NCBI GenBank assembly: GCA_963723235.1 | Contig: CAVRPV010000001.1 | Span: 1-64,000 of the forward strand | DNA length: 64,000 nt | Source of the DNA: CAIRTM01 sp963723235 | GTDB taxonomy: Bacteria > Desulfobacterota > WTBG01 > CAIYCZ01 > CAIRTM01 | Reading direction: 5' to 3' | In this document: piece by piece, positions 47,168 through 56,373 of the stretch | Layout of the letters: each line of letters begins with the position of its first letter | How positions within the stretch are numbered: position 1 is the first letter of the stretch | The notes under the pieces: generated by a model | Databases searched by the model: none | What the model was told of the DNA's origin: nothing | What the model saw: only the letters and a program-made list of their open reading frames with translations | Made by a program: the position numbers and the translations under genes

Positions 47168-48639
47168 ATGACAGAAACAGACGACAGACAACACCGCTTG
47201 ATCCTGCAGGGAATTGCCCATCGTGCAATGCTTGAAAAAGGGCTTGTTCCGGATTTTCCGCCCCGGGCCCTGGCCGAGCTCGACGCAATAAAAGGGCCGG
47301 CGACGCAAACTGCGGAGCCGACGCGTGATCTCAGGAACCTTCCTGGTGCTCCATCGACAATGATGATTCGCGTGATCTGGACCAGCTTACCGTTGCCGAA
47401 GCCATGCCCGACGGGGCCGTAAAGATTTTTGTCGCCATTGCCGACGTTGACGCTCTGGTCAGGAAGCAATCGGCCCTTGACGATCATGCGCAGCAAAACA
47501 CCACCTCGGTCTACACTGCTGCCGAGACATTTCCCATGCTGCCCGAGAAACTTTCCACGGATCTGACCTCCCTCAATCTGGAATCAGACCGCCTTGCCAT
47601 CGTCATTGAAATGGTGCTTGCCGGGGATGGATCGCTTCAGAGTTCGGACCTCTACCGGGCAACGGTGCGCAGTCAGGCAAAGCTTGCCTACAACAGCGTT
47701 GCTGCCTGGCTGGAGGGTAACGGCCCGATGCCGCAGGGGATCGGCACGGTCAAAGGTCTCGACGAAAACCTTCGACTGCAGGACCGCATGGCACAGAAAC
47801 TGAAAGCGCTCCGGCGCATGCACGGTGCGCTTGATCTTGAAACAATAGAAGCGCGGCCGGTCTTTGACGGAGATAGGCTCAAGGACCTGGAAGCCGACAA
47901 AAAAACAGGGCCAAAGATATTATTGAGGACTTCATGATCGCAGCCAACGGCGTTACCGCACGATACCTTGCGTCCAAAAAGGTTCCCTCGCTGCGGCGCG
48001 TAGTCCGCACACCCAAACGCTGGGACCGGATCATCGAGCTTGCCGCGGAGCGGGGCACAACGTTGCCCGTGGAGCCCGATCCCAAGGCGCTGGAGCAATT
48101 TCTGGTATCGGCGAAAGCCGCTGATCCTCTCCACTTTCCCGATCTGTCTCTCAGTATCATCAAGCTTTTGGGTCCGGGTGAATACGTTGTCGAACTTCCG
48201 GGAGACAGCGCCGCGGGGCACTTCGGCCTTGCGGTCAAGGACTATACTCACTCCACCGCCCCGAACCGCCGATACCCCGATCTGATTACACAGCGGCTGC
48301 TGAAGGCAGCGGTGGCGGGACGGCCCCTGCCCTACGACAACGATGAATTGGCAGCGCTGGCAAAGCACTGCACCGAAGCGGAAGACGCGGCAAAAAAAGT
48401 TGAACGGCAGGTCACAAAATCCGCAGCGGCAATACTGCTGGAATCAAGGATCGGGGAGCAGTTCGATGCCATCGTCACCGGTGCAGCTGACAAAGGCACA
48501 TGGGTCCGTCTTCTGCACCCGCCCATTGAAGGAAGACTGGTGAACGGGTTTAAAGGATGGATGTCGGCCGCGGCTCCGCGTACAACTGGTTCGCACGGAT
48601 GTGGAGCGTGGATATATCGACTTTAAAAGAGTGGTGTAA
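47168..48639 (+). CDS. RNB-domain 3'-5' exoribonuclease (RNase II/R-like), three frameshifts
   Basis: Read across breaks near 47350, 47905 and 48575 the gene has about 490 codons. The N-terminal part ends in DDSRDLDQLTVAE, which is the acidic Mg-binding motif of RNB nucleases, followed by KIFVAIADVDALV, LSLN-type TDLTSLNLESDRLAIVIEM and YNSVAAWLEG. The later part has DYTHSTAPNRRYPDLITQRLL, the second hallmark, and an S1-like C-terminus ending VERGYIDFKRVV at TAA 48639. It lacks the N-terminal cold-shock domains of RNase R, as in the short RNB proteins of many bacteria. AAGGAAGGTG precedes ATG 47168. Confidence 0.85.
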
Positions 48640-48697
48640 GGAGAGGCTGCTTCAGTCAAAAGAAAATCATCCGACGATTGACCCGGAATTATTCCAC

Positions 48698-49447
48698 ATG
48701 CAAAAACTGAGCATACTAACGATCAATATCCATAAAGGTTTCTCCTGGAGCAACCGACGCTTTATCCTTCATCGGCTTCGTGAAGCGATCCGCTCCATTC
48801 ACGCTGATATTGTCTTTTTGCAGGAAGTGGTTGGTGAAAATTTCGCACATGCGCAGAAGCACCCCAACTGGCCGGATCAAGCGCAACACGAATTTCTTGC
48901 CGATTCCGTATGGAGCCATGTTGCCTATGGCAAGAATGCATTGTATCCTAACGGCCATCATGGCAATGCGATCCTTTCAAAGTTTCCAATCCTGCATTCC
49001 GAGCAGATCGATATCTCGACCAATAGTTTTGAACAGCGCGGTTTTCTTTACTGCGCAGTTACCATCCCGGAGCATCCGGATCCGGTGCATTGCCTCTGTA
49101 CTCATCTGGGACTTTTTGCCTTTTCGCGCCGTAAGCAGCTAGGTATGCACGCCGACTACATCAGCCGGTGCATACCACACGACGCGCCGATAATCATGGC
49201 TGGTGACTTTAATGACTGGCGCGGCCAATGTGTTGACAAGTTCGCTCTGCTTGTAGGGATGAAAAATGCGGCTGTTGAGGCAAACGGCAGGAAAGCGCTC
49301 ACGTTTCCTGCCCGCAGCCCTCTTCTGCCGCTTGATCGAATTTACATCAGGGGATTGATGGCAACAAATTCCAGGACCTTCTATCGAGGCGTCTGGAAGA
49401 AACTTTCCGATCACGCGGCATTATTTATAGAAAGCGAGTTGCCATAG
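48698..49447 (+). CDS. Endonuclease/exonuclease/phosphatase-family protein (YbhP-like)
   Basis: The start ATG 48698 is chosen because the protein then begins QKLSILTINIHKGFSW, the family's first motif (Asn metal ligand). The further active-site motifs are all present: DIVFLQEVVGE (Glu), IIMAGDFNDWRG (Asp and Asn) and SDHAALF (His) at the C-terminus. These Mg-dependent hydrolases cleave DNA, RNA or phospholipid headgroups. In E. coli the relative YbhP is encoded beside a cardiolipin synthase (ClsB), exactly as here, where cls follows one base after the stop. That favours a membrane-lipid-related substrate. No signal peptide is seen. Confidence 0.83.
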   Translation: MQKLSILTINIHKGFSWSNRRFILHRLREAIRSIHADIVFLQEVVGENFAHAQKHPNWPDQAQHEFLADSVWSHVAYGKNALYPNGHHGNAILSKFPILHSEQIDISTNSFEQRGFLYCAVTIPEHPDPVHCLCTHLGLFAFSRRKQLGMHADYISRCIPHDAPIIMAGDFNDWRGQCVDKFALLVGMKNAAVEANGRKALTFPARSPLLPLDRIYIRGLMATNSRTFYRGVWKKLSDHAALFIESELP

Positions 49448-49448
49448 T

Positions 49449-50815
49449 ATGATGAACGTTGATTTTATATTCTTTAACATTCTGCCGATTCTCGGCTTTC
49501 TTCTTGCCATGACGCTGCTGGTTCACCAAAACCGCGAACCGCGGTCTCCTTCAAGCACGGTTGCCTGGCTGCTGGCAATTTTACTGGTGCCCTACCTTGG
49601 CGTACCTGCGTATATACTCTTTGGCGGTCGCAAATTAAAGCGCATGGCCAAAAACAAAGCTAACCTTGCACTGACATCAAAGACACCGGGGAACGACTGA
49701 TAACCCAAAGTGTCGATAGTATTTTCCCCGCGCGCGCCGGCAACGAACTATCGCTGCTGGCAACAGGAGAAAAGGCATATACCACGCTTATTGATCTCAT
49801 CGAACATGCTGAAAACAGCATCGATATCACTACCTTTATTTTAGGAAACGATGAAACCGGCACAACGATTCTTGCGGCCCTGACGCGCAAGGCCGCACAG
49901 GGTGTTCGAGTACGCCTGCTTCTCGATGCATTAGGCTCCTTTCGTGTATCAAAAAAGATGCTTGCCCCTTTATCGGCCAATGGGGGCACGTGCGCTTTTT
50001 TCATGCCGATGATGCATGTGCCCTTCAGGGGCCGGGCCAATTTGCGCAATCATCGCAAGATAATCATTGTCGACAACGCAACCGCAATACTGGGCGGCAT
50101 GAATATCGCCGGAGAGTATATGGGCCCCTCCGGCACGCGGCGCTGGCACGACCTGTCGATCATGGTACGTGGGCCGGTACTTGCCGATCTTCACCATATT
50201 TTCTGCTCCGATTGGCAATTTGCCGCAAAGCAGGCGGCCGCAAAAGAGGAAATGCCTGTTCCGGCCAGCCATGGCGCACCTGTCACCATGCAGATAGTGC
50301 CGAGCGGCCCCGATGTCGCCGGCGATCCGCTCTATGAAAGCATCATTACGGCACTTTTCAAAGCCCAGCAGCGCATCTGGATTGTCACTCCGTATTTTAT
50401 TCCTGACGAGATCCTGCTTAAGGCGATCTGCATCGCAGCCAAACGCGGCATTGATGTGCGCATCGTGGTACCGCGGGTTTCTGACCATCGCCTTGCCGAT
50501 CTGGTGCGACGAAACTATCTCAGGCTGATACAGGACAGCGGTGCGACAATATATAACTTTACCCCCGGGATGTTGCACGGCAAGGTAATACTTGTCGATA
50601 CTGCCCTTGGTATTGTAGGTTCAATGAACACTGATATTCGCAGTTTTTTTCTTAACTATGAAGTCGCGCTGTTTATTTATGATGAAAACGTCGTACGCGA
50701 TTTGGATGACTGGGTAACGGATATAATGAATCAATCTGTTCAGGGTATTAAAAAGACAAATGTCGTTATTGAATTCTTCGAAGGAGTTGCACGCCTGCTG
50801 GCGCCGCTTCTTTAA
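49449..50815 (+). CDS. cls: Cardiolipin synthase (PLD superfamily), one frameshift
   Basis: The gene of about 455 codons encodes two N-terminal membrane helices (residues 5-25 and 36-57), then two phospholipase D domains. Each has its HxK(x)4D site: NHRKIIIVDN near residue 200 and LHGKVILVDT near residue 378, each followed by GGMN or GSMN. It joins two phosphatidylglycerol molecules, or PG with another lipid, into cardiolipin. A break near 49676 separates the anchor from the first PLD domain; on the other frame the reading ERLITQSVDSIFPARAGNEL and DITTFILGNDETG continues without gap. It directly follows the EEP hydrolase gene, a pairing known from ybhP-clsB. Confidence 0.87.
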
Positions 50816-50861
50816 TGAATTAATCTGTAGTGGAGGAAAAGGGAGCAGCTTGAGTAAACCT

Positions 50862-51473
50862 ATGAACGTAACGGCCATTGTCGGCAGCTATCGCAAGGGC
50901 GGCACCGTAGACACGGTGATCGATGCCATCCTGTCCGCTGCGCGGGATACGGGCGCCGAAACCACGAAGATATATCTTATCGATAAGCATATCGAGTTCT
51001 GCACGAACTGCAGGCAGTGTACACAGCAGGAAGGCCCTTACAGGGGCGCATGCCCGCTGGAAGACGACATGAGCGGCATTCTTGATACCATCGAGCGATC
51101 CGATGCCCTGGTGCTGGGCTCGTCCATTAACTTTTACACGGTTACGGCTGTGATGAAAAAATTTTCTGAGCGGCTGCTCTGCTATGCCTTTTGGCCCTGG
51201 GGCATGCTGCGGCCTAAGATGCGCAATAAAAAAAGAGACAAGCGCGCTGTTGTGGTTATATCATCTGCTGCGCCGTCGATCATGACGCGCCTGCTGACCG
51301 GCGCTGTCAAACTCATGAAGGACGCGGCCTTGATGCTGGGCTTTCGCACCATCGGCGTGCTTACAATCGGCATTGCCGCCAGATCAGCAAAAACGGAGAT
51401 AAGCCCCCGGATATTGAAAAAGGCCCGTTGCCTTGGCATTGCACTCGCGACCGGCAATCACCCGGCCATGTAG
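50862..51473 (+). CDS. NADPH-dependent FMN reductase/flavodoxin-fold iron-sulfur protein
   Basis: The 203-residue protein begins MNVTAIVGSYRKGGTVDTVID, the FMN phosphate-binding loop of the NADPH-FMN reductase family. EFCTNCRQCTQQEGPYRGACPLEDDM follows, a CxxCxxC...C pattern found in the iron-sulfur flavoprotein (ISF) branch. SDALVLGSSINFYTVTAVMKKFSERL contacts the flavin ring. I infer an electron-transfer flavoprotein of anaerobes. A TTG at 50850 with GGGAG upstream is an alternative start adding four residues. Two partial copies of the first codons lie 5-6 kb upstream. Confidence 0.85.
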   Translation: MNVTAIVGSYRKGGTVDTVIDAILSAARDTGAETTKIYLIDKHIEFCTNCRQCTQQEGPYRGACPLEDDMSGILDTIERSDALVLGSSINFYTVTAVMKKFSERLLCYAFWPWGMLRPKMRNKKRDKRAVVVISSAAPSIMTRLLTGAVKLMKDAALMLGFRTIGVLTIGIAARSAKTEISPRILKKARCLGIALATGNHPAM

Positions 51474-51669
51474 CGCTGCGGTCAATATCCATCAGAATGT
51501 ATTTTTTATGACGATAACCGGAGGCACGTACTTGCATATCTGAGAGCACTATGCAAGAAATATACAGTATGTATAGAACTGCAACAGGCGTATTATGCAA
51601 GTCGTAAAAAAATCAGCATCAAAATTTTTGCACGCTCAGCAGGAGAACAGCACGCAAAGGAGCAGCAGC

Positions 51670-51831
51670 ATGGCCGGGATAAAAAAGAAGGCTGACAAAG
51701 CGGTAAAGATACAGGCAAACCTCACCTGCCGCGATTGCGGGGCCCTGGTGTCGGTTGAGAAAAAGCCCTCGACCGTGCAATGCCCCAAATGCGGCATGAG
51801 CTTTACGATCAGCAAAAGCTTCAAGGGATAA
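51670..51831 (+). CDS. Small zinc-ribbon protein
   Basis: The 53-residue product follows AAGGAG at eight bases. After a lysine-rich start it has CRDCGALVSV and CPKCGMSF, two CxxC knuckles 19 residues apart that form a zinc ribbon, flanked by strands. Such short ribbons (zinc_ribbon/MJ0042-like) usually bind nucleic acid or modulate a partner. No partner is apparent; the gene stands alone between the FMN reductase and the L,D-transpeptidase. A longer frame from 51595 is possible but lacks a ribosome site. Confidence 0.65.
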   Translation: MAGIKKKADKAVKIQANLTCRDCGALVSVEKKPSTVQCPKCGMSFTISKSFKG

Positions 51832-51903
51832 CAGGACGCAGCCGGCAGGATAGGGCAGATTTATTTTATTGCTTTTGATCGTTTAATTTATTAGAGATAG
51901 CGC

Positions 51904-53709
51904 ATGCCAAGGTCCGCTCGCTCGCATCGTCATAGACGCCACGCCTCATCATGTTGTCCCGAGAGGCTTAAAAATAAATTCGACCCGTCTTACACGAATA
52001 TAATTGCATGCGTGATTCTGTGCATGCTGTGCTTCGCGTGCACGCCCGCGTCTGCTCCTGCCCCCACTCCCCCCGACAGCGCGCAAAGCGATAAGGACGC
52101 GCTGAGCGCGGCGCTGGCTGATTATATGGGATGTTTTCACCTTGAGCTGATGGGCCTGGAGAAACAGCAGCTGGTGGTAACATCCAAAATTTTCTGCCTT
52201 ACGGAAGTCTACGCAGAGGAAAATCCGCAGCCCTACTGGGTGAGTCCGGCAGGCCCCGGGCCGAAGGCCCGGGTGGCGCTTGATTTTCTGAAAACAGCCG
52301 AAGAAGATGGGCTTGATCCCGAAAATTACGAGACCGAAGAGATCAGCGCGCTTTTCAGGGCGCGCACGGCGCAGAACCTTGCCCTGCTCGATACCCTGCT
52401 GACATATAACCTGATCAAATACATCCATGATGTCCACTATGGCCGGATTAAACAGCCGCATGCCGATGTGCGCCAGTTTCCCCGGGCAAAGAGCATCGAA
52501 TTCAAACCCAGTGAGGCCCTGGGCAAGGCCATGGCAGCGCCCGATCTTAGCGTATATCTTGAGGGCCTGCCCCCTGCACACGAGCACTACGCGGGTTTGA
52601 AAAAAACACTCGCCTTGTACCGGGAGATTCAAAAAAAAGGCGGCTGGCCAGTTGTGCCCCTGGGCACAACCATCCGCCCCGGCGATGATGACGAACGCAT
52701 CCCGGCGATTATTAAGCGCCTGGCCGTGACCGGAGACCTTGACCCGGACATGGACTACGAGGATCCGCCGACGCAGTACAGTTCGCAGCTTGTGCCCTCG
52801 GTCGCGCGGTTTCAGAGCAGGCACGGCCTTGCACCTGACGGCGTTATCGGCGAACAGACCCTTGCCGCCATGAACGTATCAGTTGATGAAAGGGTCAGGC
52901 AGATCATTATCAACATGACACGGTGGCGCTGGCAGGACCATTTTCTGGGCGAAAAATATATTCTCGTCAACATTGCGGGTTTTAATCTCAGCGCATTTGA
53001 GGCCGGTGCAGAGGCCTTCAGCTTTCCCGTGATCGTGGGAAAACTCAAGCAACAGACCCCGGTTTTCAGCGATCGCATCTCTTCGATTGAAATCAACCCT
53101 TACTGGAACCTTCCTAACAACATCGCCCGAGAGGAAGAGCTTCCGAACCTCAGGAAAGACCCGCAGTCTTTGCAGAAGCGCAGCATCCGTCTTTTTCAGG
53201 GCTGGAGCGAAGATGCGCCCGAGATCGACTCGACGACCATAGACTGGAGCAAGGTCAGCCCGGCCATGATGAACAGGTACCGCATGAGGCAGGACCCCGG
53301 CCCAAGGAACGCGCTCGGCCGGATAAAGTTTGTTTTCCCCAATACATACAGCGTGTATCTGCACGACACGCCCACGCGGGGTTTGTTTACGCGCAACATG
53401 CGCGATTTCAGCCACGGCTGCATCCGGGTGAGTGATCCGGTGCGGCTGGCCGCCTTCGCGCTTGCAGGCGAGGACGGCGGTTGGACGCCGGAAACAATCA
53501 AAAGCGCCATTGATGCACAGAAACGCGTGGTTATCAGGCTCGCAGAACCGCTGCCGGTTCATATCACCTACCAAACCGCGTGGATTGACAAAGACGGCAT
53601 TGTCTGTTTTAATAGTGATGTATACGGGCGGGATAAACGACTGCTCAACGCCCTGTTTAACGAAGAACAAACTACCGCAACAGTTGATTCGGCCCCAACA
53701 AAACAGTAA
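51904..53709 (+). CDS. YcbB-type L,D-transpeptidase
   Basis: The 601-residue envelope enzyme cross-links peptidoglycan through 3-3 bonds. After a basic start and a hydrophobic segment (residues 33-46, with a lipobox-like LCFAC) come a scaffold domain, a peptidoglycan-binding domain near residues 270-310 (QSRHGLAPDGVIGEQTLAAMN), and the YkuD catalytic domain. The catalytic motif is HDTPTRGLF ... FSHGCIRV, with Cys506 as nucleophile and the conserved His and Arg. Length and order match E. coli YcbB (LdtD, 615 residues). The YcbK/MepK-like peptidase gene follows 59 bp downstream, as in E. coli ycbB-ycbK. Confidence 0.9.
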   Translation: MPRSARSHRHRRHASSCCPERLKNKFDPSYTNIIACVILCMLCFACTPASAPAPTPPDSAQSDKDALSAALADYMGCFHLELMGLEKQQLVVTSKIFCLTEVYAEENPQPYWVSPAGPGPKARVALDFLKTAEEDGLDPENYETEEISALFRARTAQNLALLDTLLTYNLIKYIHDVHYGRIKQPHADVRQFPRAKSIEFKPSEALGKAMAAPDLSVYLEGLPPAHEHYAGLKKTLALYREIQKKGGWPVVPLGTTIRPGDDDERIPAIIKRLAVTGDLDPDMDYEDPPTQYSSQLVPSVARFQSRHGLAPDGVIGEQTLAAMNVSVDERVRQIIINMTRWRWQDHFLGEKYILVNIAGFNLSAFEAGAEAFSFPVIVGKLKQQTPVFSDRISSIEINPYWNLPNNIAREEELPNLRKDPQSLQKRSIRLFQGWSEDAPEIDSTTIDWSKVSPAMMNRYRMRQDPGPRNALGRIKFVFPNTYSVYLHDTPTRGLFTRNMRDFSHGCIRVSDPVRLAAFALAGEDGGWTPETIKSAIDAQKRVVIRLAEPLPVHITYQTAWIDKDGIVCFNSDVYGRDKRLLNALFNEEQTTATVDSAPTKQ

Positions 53710-53768
53710 AGAACCCGCAAAAAAATACCGATAATCAACTCAATATTAAGGAAAAAAAGCCACCGCTT

Positions 53769-54308
53769 ATGTCAGACATCACTCGACGACGGTTTTGCAT
53801 CGCCGCCGCTCAGGCCGCAGCCGGGCTGCTCATCAGTCCGTCCCTGATCTACTGTGCAACCGAACAGAAAAAATATCCACTCTCGTTCTTTCATACCCAT
53901 ACGGAAGAATGCTTAGAAATTCTGCACACACCCGGACAATGCTGTGGCGCGGTACAGCGAAAAATTAATACGTTTTTGCGGGATTTCCGGACTGGAGAGA
54001 TTCGTCCTATTGACACCGGGCTCCTCGATATAATCAGCCACATTCAATCGGTCACCGGCAGTCGCGGCACCATTGAGATCATATCAGGATACCGGTCTCC
54101 GCAAACCAACAACTTCCTGCATGGGAAATCAAGCGGCGTGGCCACGCACAGCCTGCATCTGGAAGGCCGGGCCGTTGATATACGCATAACCGACCTGCCC
54201 ACCCGGCAGCTTTGTGCAACTGCCGTTGCCCTCCGCACCGGCGGCGTGGGCTATTATGCCGCCTCCGATTTTGTCCATCTTGATACCGGACGGTTCAGAA
54301 CCTGGTAG
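53769..54308 (+). CDS. YcbK/MepK-like peptidoglycan peptidase (DUF882, M15 type)
   Basis: The 179-residue protein carries a Tat-like signal, TRRRFCIAAAQAAAGLLI, so it is exported folded, as the E. coli relative is. The DUF882 domain shows IEIISGYRSPQTNNFL, then HSLHLEGRAVDIR and DFVHLDTGRFRTW, giving the Zn ligands His, Asp and His of M15-type peptidases. E. coli MepK cleaves the 3-3 cross-links made by L,D-transpeptidases, which matches the gene order here. The ending RFRTW is the family's typical C-terminus. Regulation is probably shared with the transpeptidase. Confidence 0.9.
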   Translation: MSDITRRRFCIAAAQAAAGLLISPSLIYCATEQKKYPLSFFHTHTEECLEILHTPGQCCGAVQRKINTFLRDFRTGEIRPIDTGLLDIISHIQSVTGSRGTIEIISGYRSPQTNNFLHGKSSGVATHSLHLEGRAVDIRITDLPTRQLCATAVALRTGGVGYYAASDFVHLDTGRFRTW

Positions 54309-54395
54309 TATGCCCTTCAAACGGTTTTTCGCCTATACCCATCAAACAGCCGCAGCCGGCCCCGCCTCTTTTTTTTCCGAAGCCTGATTTATGTA

Positions 54396-54424
54396 TTGAC
54401 ATGCACAATTATTTTTAATATGTG
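54396..54424 (+). promoter_or_regulatory. Promoter of PilZ paralogue 2
   Basis: TTGACA (54396-54401), 17 bp, TATGTG (54419-54424), followed by a very AT-rich leader with TTTAATATTAAATTT. The gene starts at 54572 behind GGGGGAGGG. Confidence 0.55.
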
Positions 54425-54571
54425 TGCATTTAATATTAAATTTATTAACATTTTTAACGATAAATTAAACTATAAAGCAGTTTGGGAAAGACGTAGCGGG
54501 TAACCGATACGAGCAACTCGAGTTCCTTGTGTGTAAAAGTGAATAAAAACATACATTACAGGGGGAGGGAC

Positions 54572-54931
54572 ATGTACGAGAAAAGGCGGGCACCGCGCAT
54601 AGAAACCAACTTGAGGTTCATATCCTGCTCTTCCGGCATCAGCACTGATTCGCGTATAACCAATATGAGCATAAGCGGCGCGTTTGTTGAAACCAGTGAG
54701 CCCCTGCCAATCGATGCAGAGCTGGACCTGCATCTTCAACTGCCCGGCGATTCTGAAGTCATGTCCATAGATGCCTGTGTCGTATGGACCAAATCCGTAT
54801 GCTGCGCGGCTTCAGCCGGCATGGGCATTCAATTTAAGAAGATCCTGCCGAAGCATCAGCAGAAGCTGGCTGCTTTTATTGAACAAAACCGTGAAGCAGG
54901 CAGCCTTGGGCAGGCCATTGTCTATGTATGA
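54572..54931 (+). CDS. PilZ-domain protein, paralogue 2
   Basis: The 119-residue protein is a stand-alone PilZ domain: KRRAPRIETNLRFISCSSG gives the basic motif, NMSISGAF the N/DxSxxG motif, then ELDLHLQLPGDSEVM and DACVVWTKS, ending KLAAFIEQNR and AIVYV. It is paralogous to the gene at 41942 along its whole length, with long identical nucleotide stretches around TTCATATCCTGCTCTTCCGG. Both c-di-GMP motifs are intact, so it should be functional. GT-C genes follow downstream on the opposite strand, convergent with it. Confidence 0.87.
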   Translation: MYEKRRAPRIETNLRFISCSSGISTDSRITNMSISGAFVETSEPLPIDAELDLHLQLPGDSEVMSIDACVVWTKSVCCAASAGMGIQFKKILPKHQQKLAAFIEQNREAGSLGQAIVYV

Positions 54932-54985
54932 GCGCATTGGAAATCAGCTCATATGGCGGGACAGGCAAAGCGAGGTTAACGGTTA

Positions 54986-55045
54986 CCTCTGGTCAAGCAG
55001 CTGTATCAGTAAATTCATTTTCTGCCGGGCATCATCCAGAAACAC
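54986..55045 (-). repeat. 60-bp direct repeat A (partial copy of the DUF2333 gene end)
   Basis: About 90% identical to 60173-60232. On the minus strand it reads FLDDARQKMNLLIQLLDQR and stop, a copy of the last codons of the DUF2333 gene at 60170-61072. It overlaps the end of the first GT-C gene by 14 bp. Confidence 0.85.
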
Positions 55046-56369
55046 CGCACGACGGCCGGCCGGAACATATCCGGGCGATTCCGATGTCCATTCCCCAAAA
55101 CAGGAACAGGACCTTCAGGGGCGTCAGGGGGATGCCGTACCGATTGTAATAATTAACAAGCACGTAGGGCATGAGGTAGAGCACATAGATTAAAATGCCG
55201 AGCAGCATGAAGCGTGCACCGGACTGCCTGCCTGCAAGCAGAATAAGCACAATACCCAAAAACGGAAGGAAATGCAGAATAACTTTCGAAGCACTGAACC
55301 CTTCGATGACGCCCTTTTCATGCTCGCAGTACGGCGGGTATAGAATAAATGCGGCGACAAACCTGTTAACAATACAGGCCGCCCATCGCTGCGGATCAAG
55401 CGCGAAGGCTTTCTGGAATTTTTCCTTGTACGTATCCATAAATCCCATTTCGCCGAGCACCTTGTAGGGGGCATTCGGGTCGCTTTGTATCGTCCAGAGC
55501 GGATGCTGGCGCACGAATGTTATTTCAGTGAACAGACCGCGCTCGGTTTCATAATTGGCCGTATAGAGATCAAAGTACATGTTGGATTTCATCAGGATAA
55601 GCCGGTCAAACACCATATAGTTTCTGACCAGCCAGGGCATGCAGATTGCTGCGCAGACAAGGAGCGACACCGGCAAGAATTTTACTGTATGTCTTCTTGC
55701 CATGGTTACGCCCGCCGTTGCCGCCCAGACCGAACCCAAAATCGGACTGGCAAGCATGCAGACACCGCCAAAGCCCCCCCACGCGCACGACTGTCCGAAA
55801 CGGATGCCTGAACCCCTGATACAAACGGCCCAAGGGTACAGAATGCAGACAAGCAGCATCAGCAGCCATTCGTCATGCGTCAGCTGAAAAAACCATTTAA
55901 AGAATACCAGCAACATAAGGCAATAGAGCCCCACGGCAACCTCCGCGCGCAGCGCCATGCGGGTTTTTTTCGCTATCTCATAGATCAGCAGGCCGGCACC
56001 GACCAGTATCAGATTTTTGAGCACTATGACGCTGCAGACGATAAGCACTTTTTTTTTGAGCAGGGCGATTAGCCCGGCCAAAACAAAAGGATACAGGGGC
56101 GGCATCCATGCGGTCGGTCCGGTATCAACTTCAAACGGATTGCTGAAACCCTTACCCTCGACAATGGCCTGAGCGATGAACAGGTATTCGCCGCCGAGGT
56201 GCTCGTTGAAAATTTTGACCACCCCTTTTTTAAATGGAGGGAAAAAAACCTGGGCTTCGGGATTCGCCCGGAAGAAATACTGCGAATTGGCATAGAACGA
56301 AAGGCTGAAAACAAAAAAGAAAAGGAATAAAATAAGACGTTTGTTCATGCGAACATATTCAATCGCCAC
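55032..56369 (-). CDS. GT-C membrane glycosyltransferase-like protein 1
   Basis: The 445-residue protein has about ten membrane helices. The first large periplasmic loop contains HLGGEYLFIAQAIVEGKGF and FEVDTGPTAWMPPLYPF; the GP-x-W-PPLYP element is the conserved acceptor or lipid-donor loop in GT39-like (ArnT/PMT) enzymes. A second loop has MYFDLYTANYETERGLFTEI. A GTG at 56369, four bases behind the previous gene's stop and with GAGGA upstream, is the likely start; ATG 56348 is an alternative without ribosome site. It is the last of three GT-C genes in a leftward row, and its end runs into the 60-bp repeat A. Confidence 0.75.
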   Translation of the reverse strand: MAIEYVRMNKRLILFLFFFVFSLSFYANSQYFFRANPEAQVFFPPFKKGVVKIFNEHLGGEYLFIAQAIVEGKGFSNPFEVDTGPTAWMPPLYPFVLAGLIALLKKKVLIVCSVIVLKNLILVGAGLLIYEIAKKTRMALRAEVAVGLYCLMLLVFFKWFFQLTHDEWLLMLLVCILYPWAVCIRGSGIRFGQSCAWGGFGGVCMLASPILGSVWAATAGVTMARRHTVKFLPVSLLVCAAICMPWLVRNYMVFDRLILMKSNMYFDLYTANYETERGLFTEITFVRQHPLWTIQSDPNAPYKVLGEMGFMDTYKEKFQKAFALDPQRWAACIVNRFVAAFILYPPYCEHEKGVIEGFSASKVILHFLPFLGIVLILLAGRQSGARFMLLGILIYVLYLMPYVLVNYYNRYGIPLTPLKVLFLFWGMDIGIARICSGRPSCGVSG

Positions 56370-56373
56370 AGGT

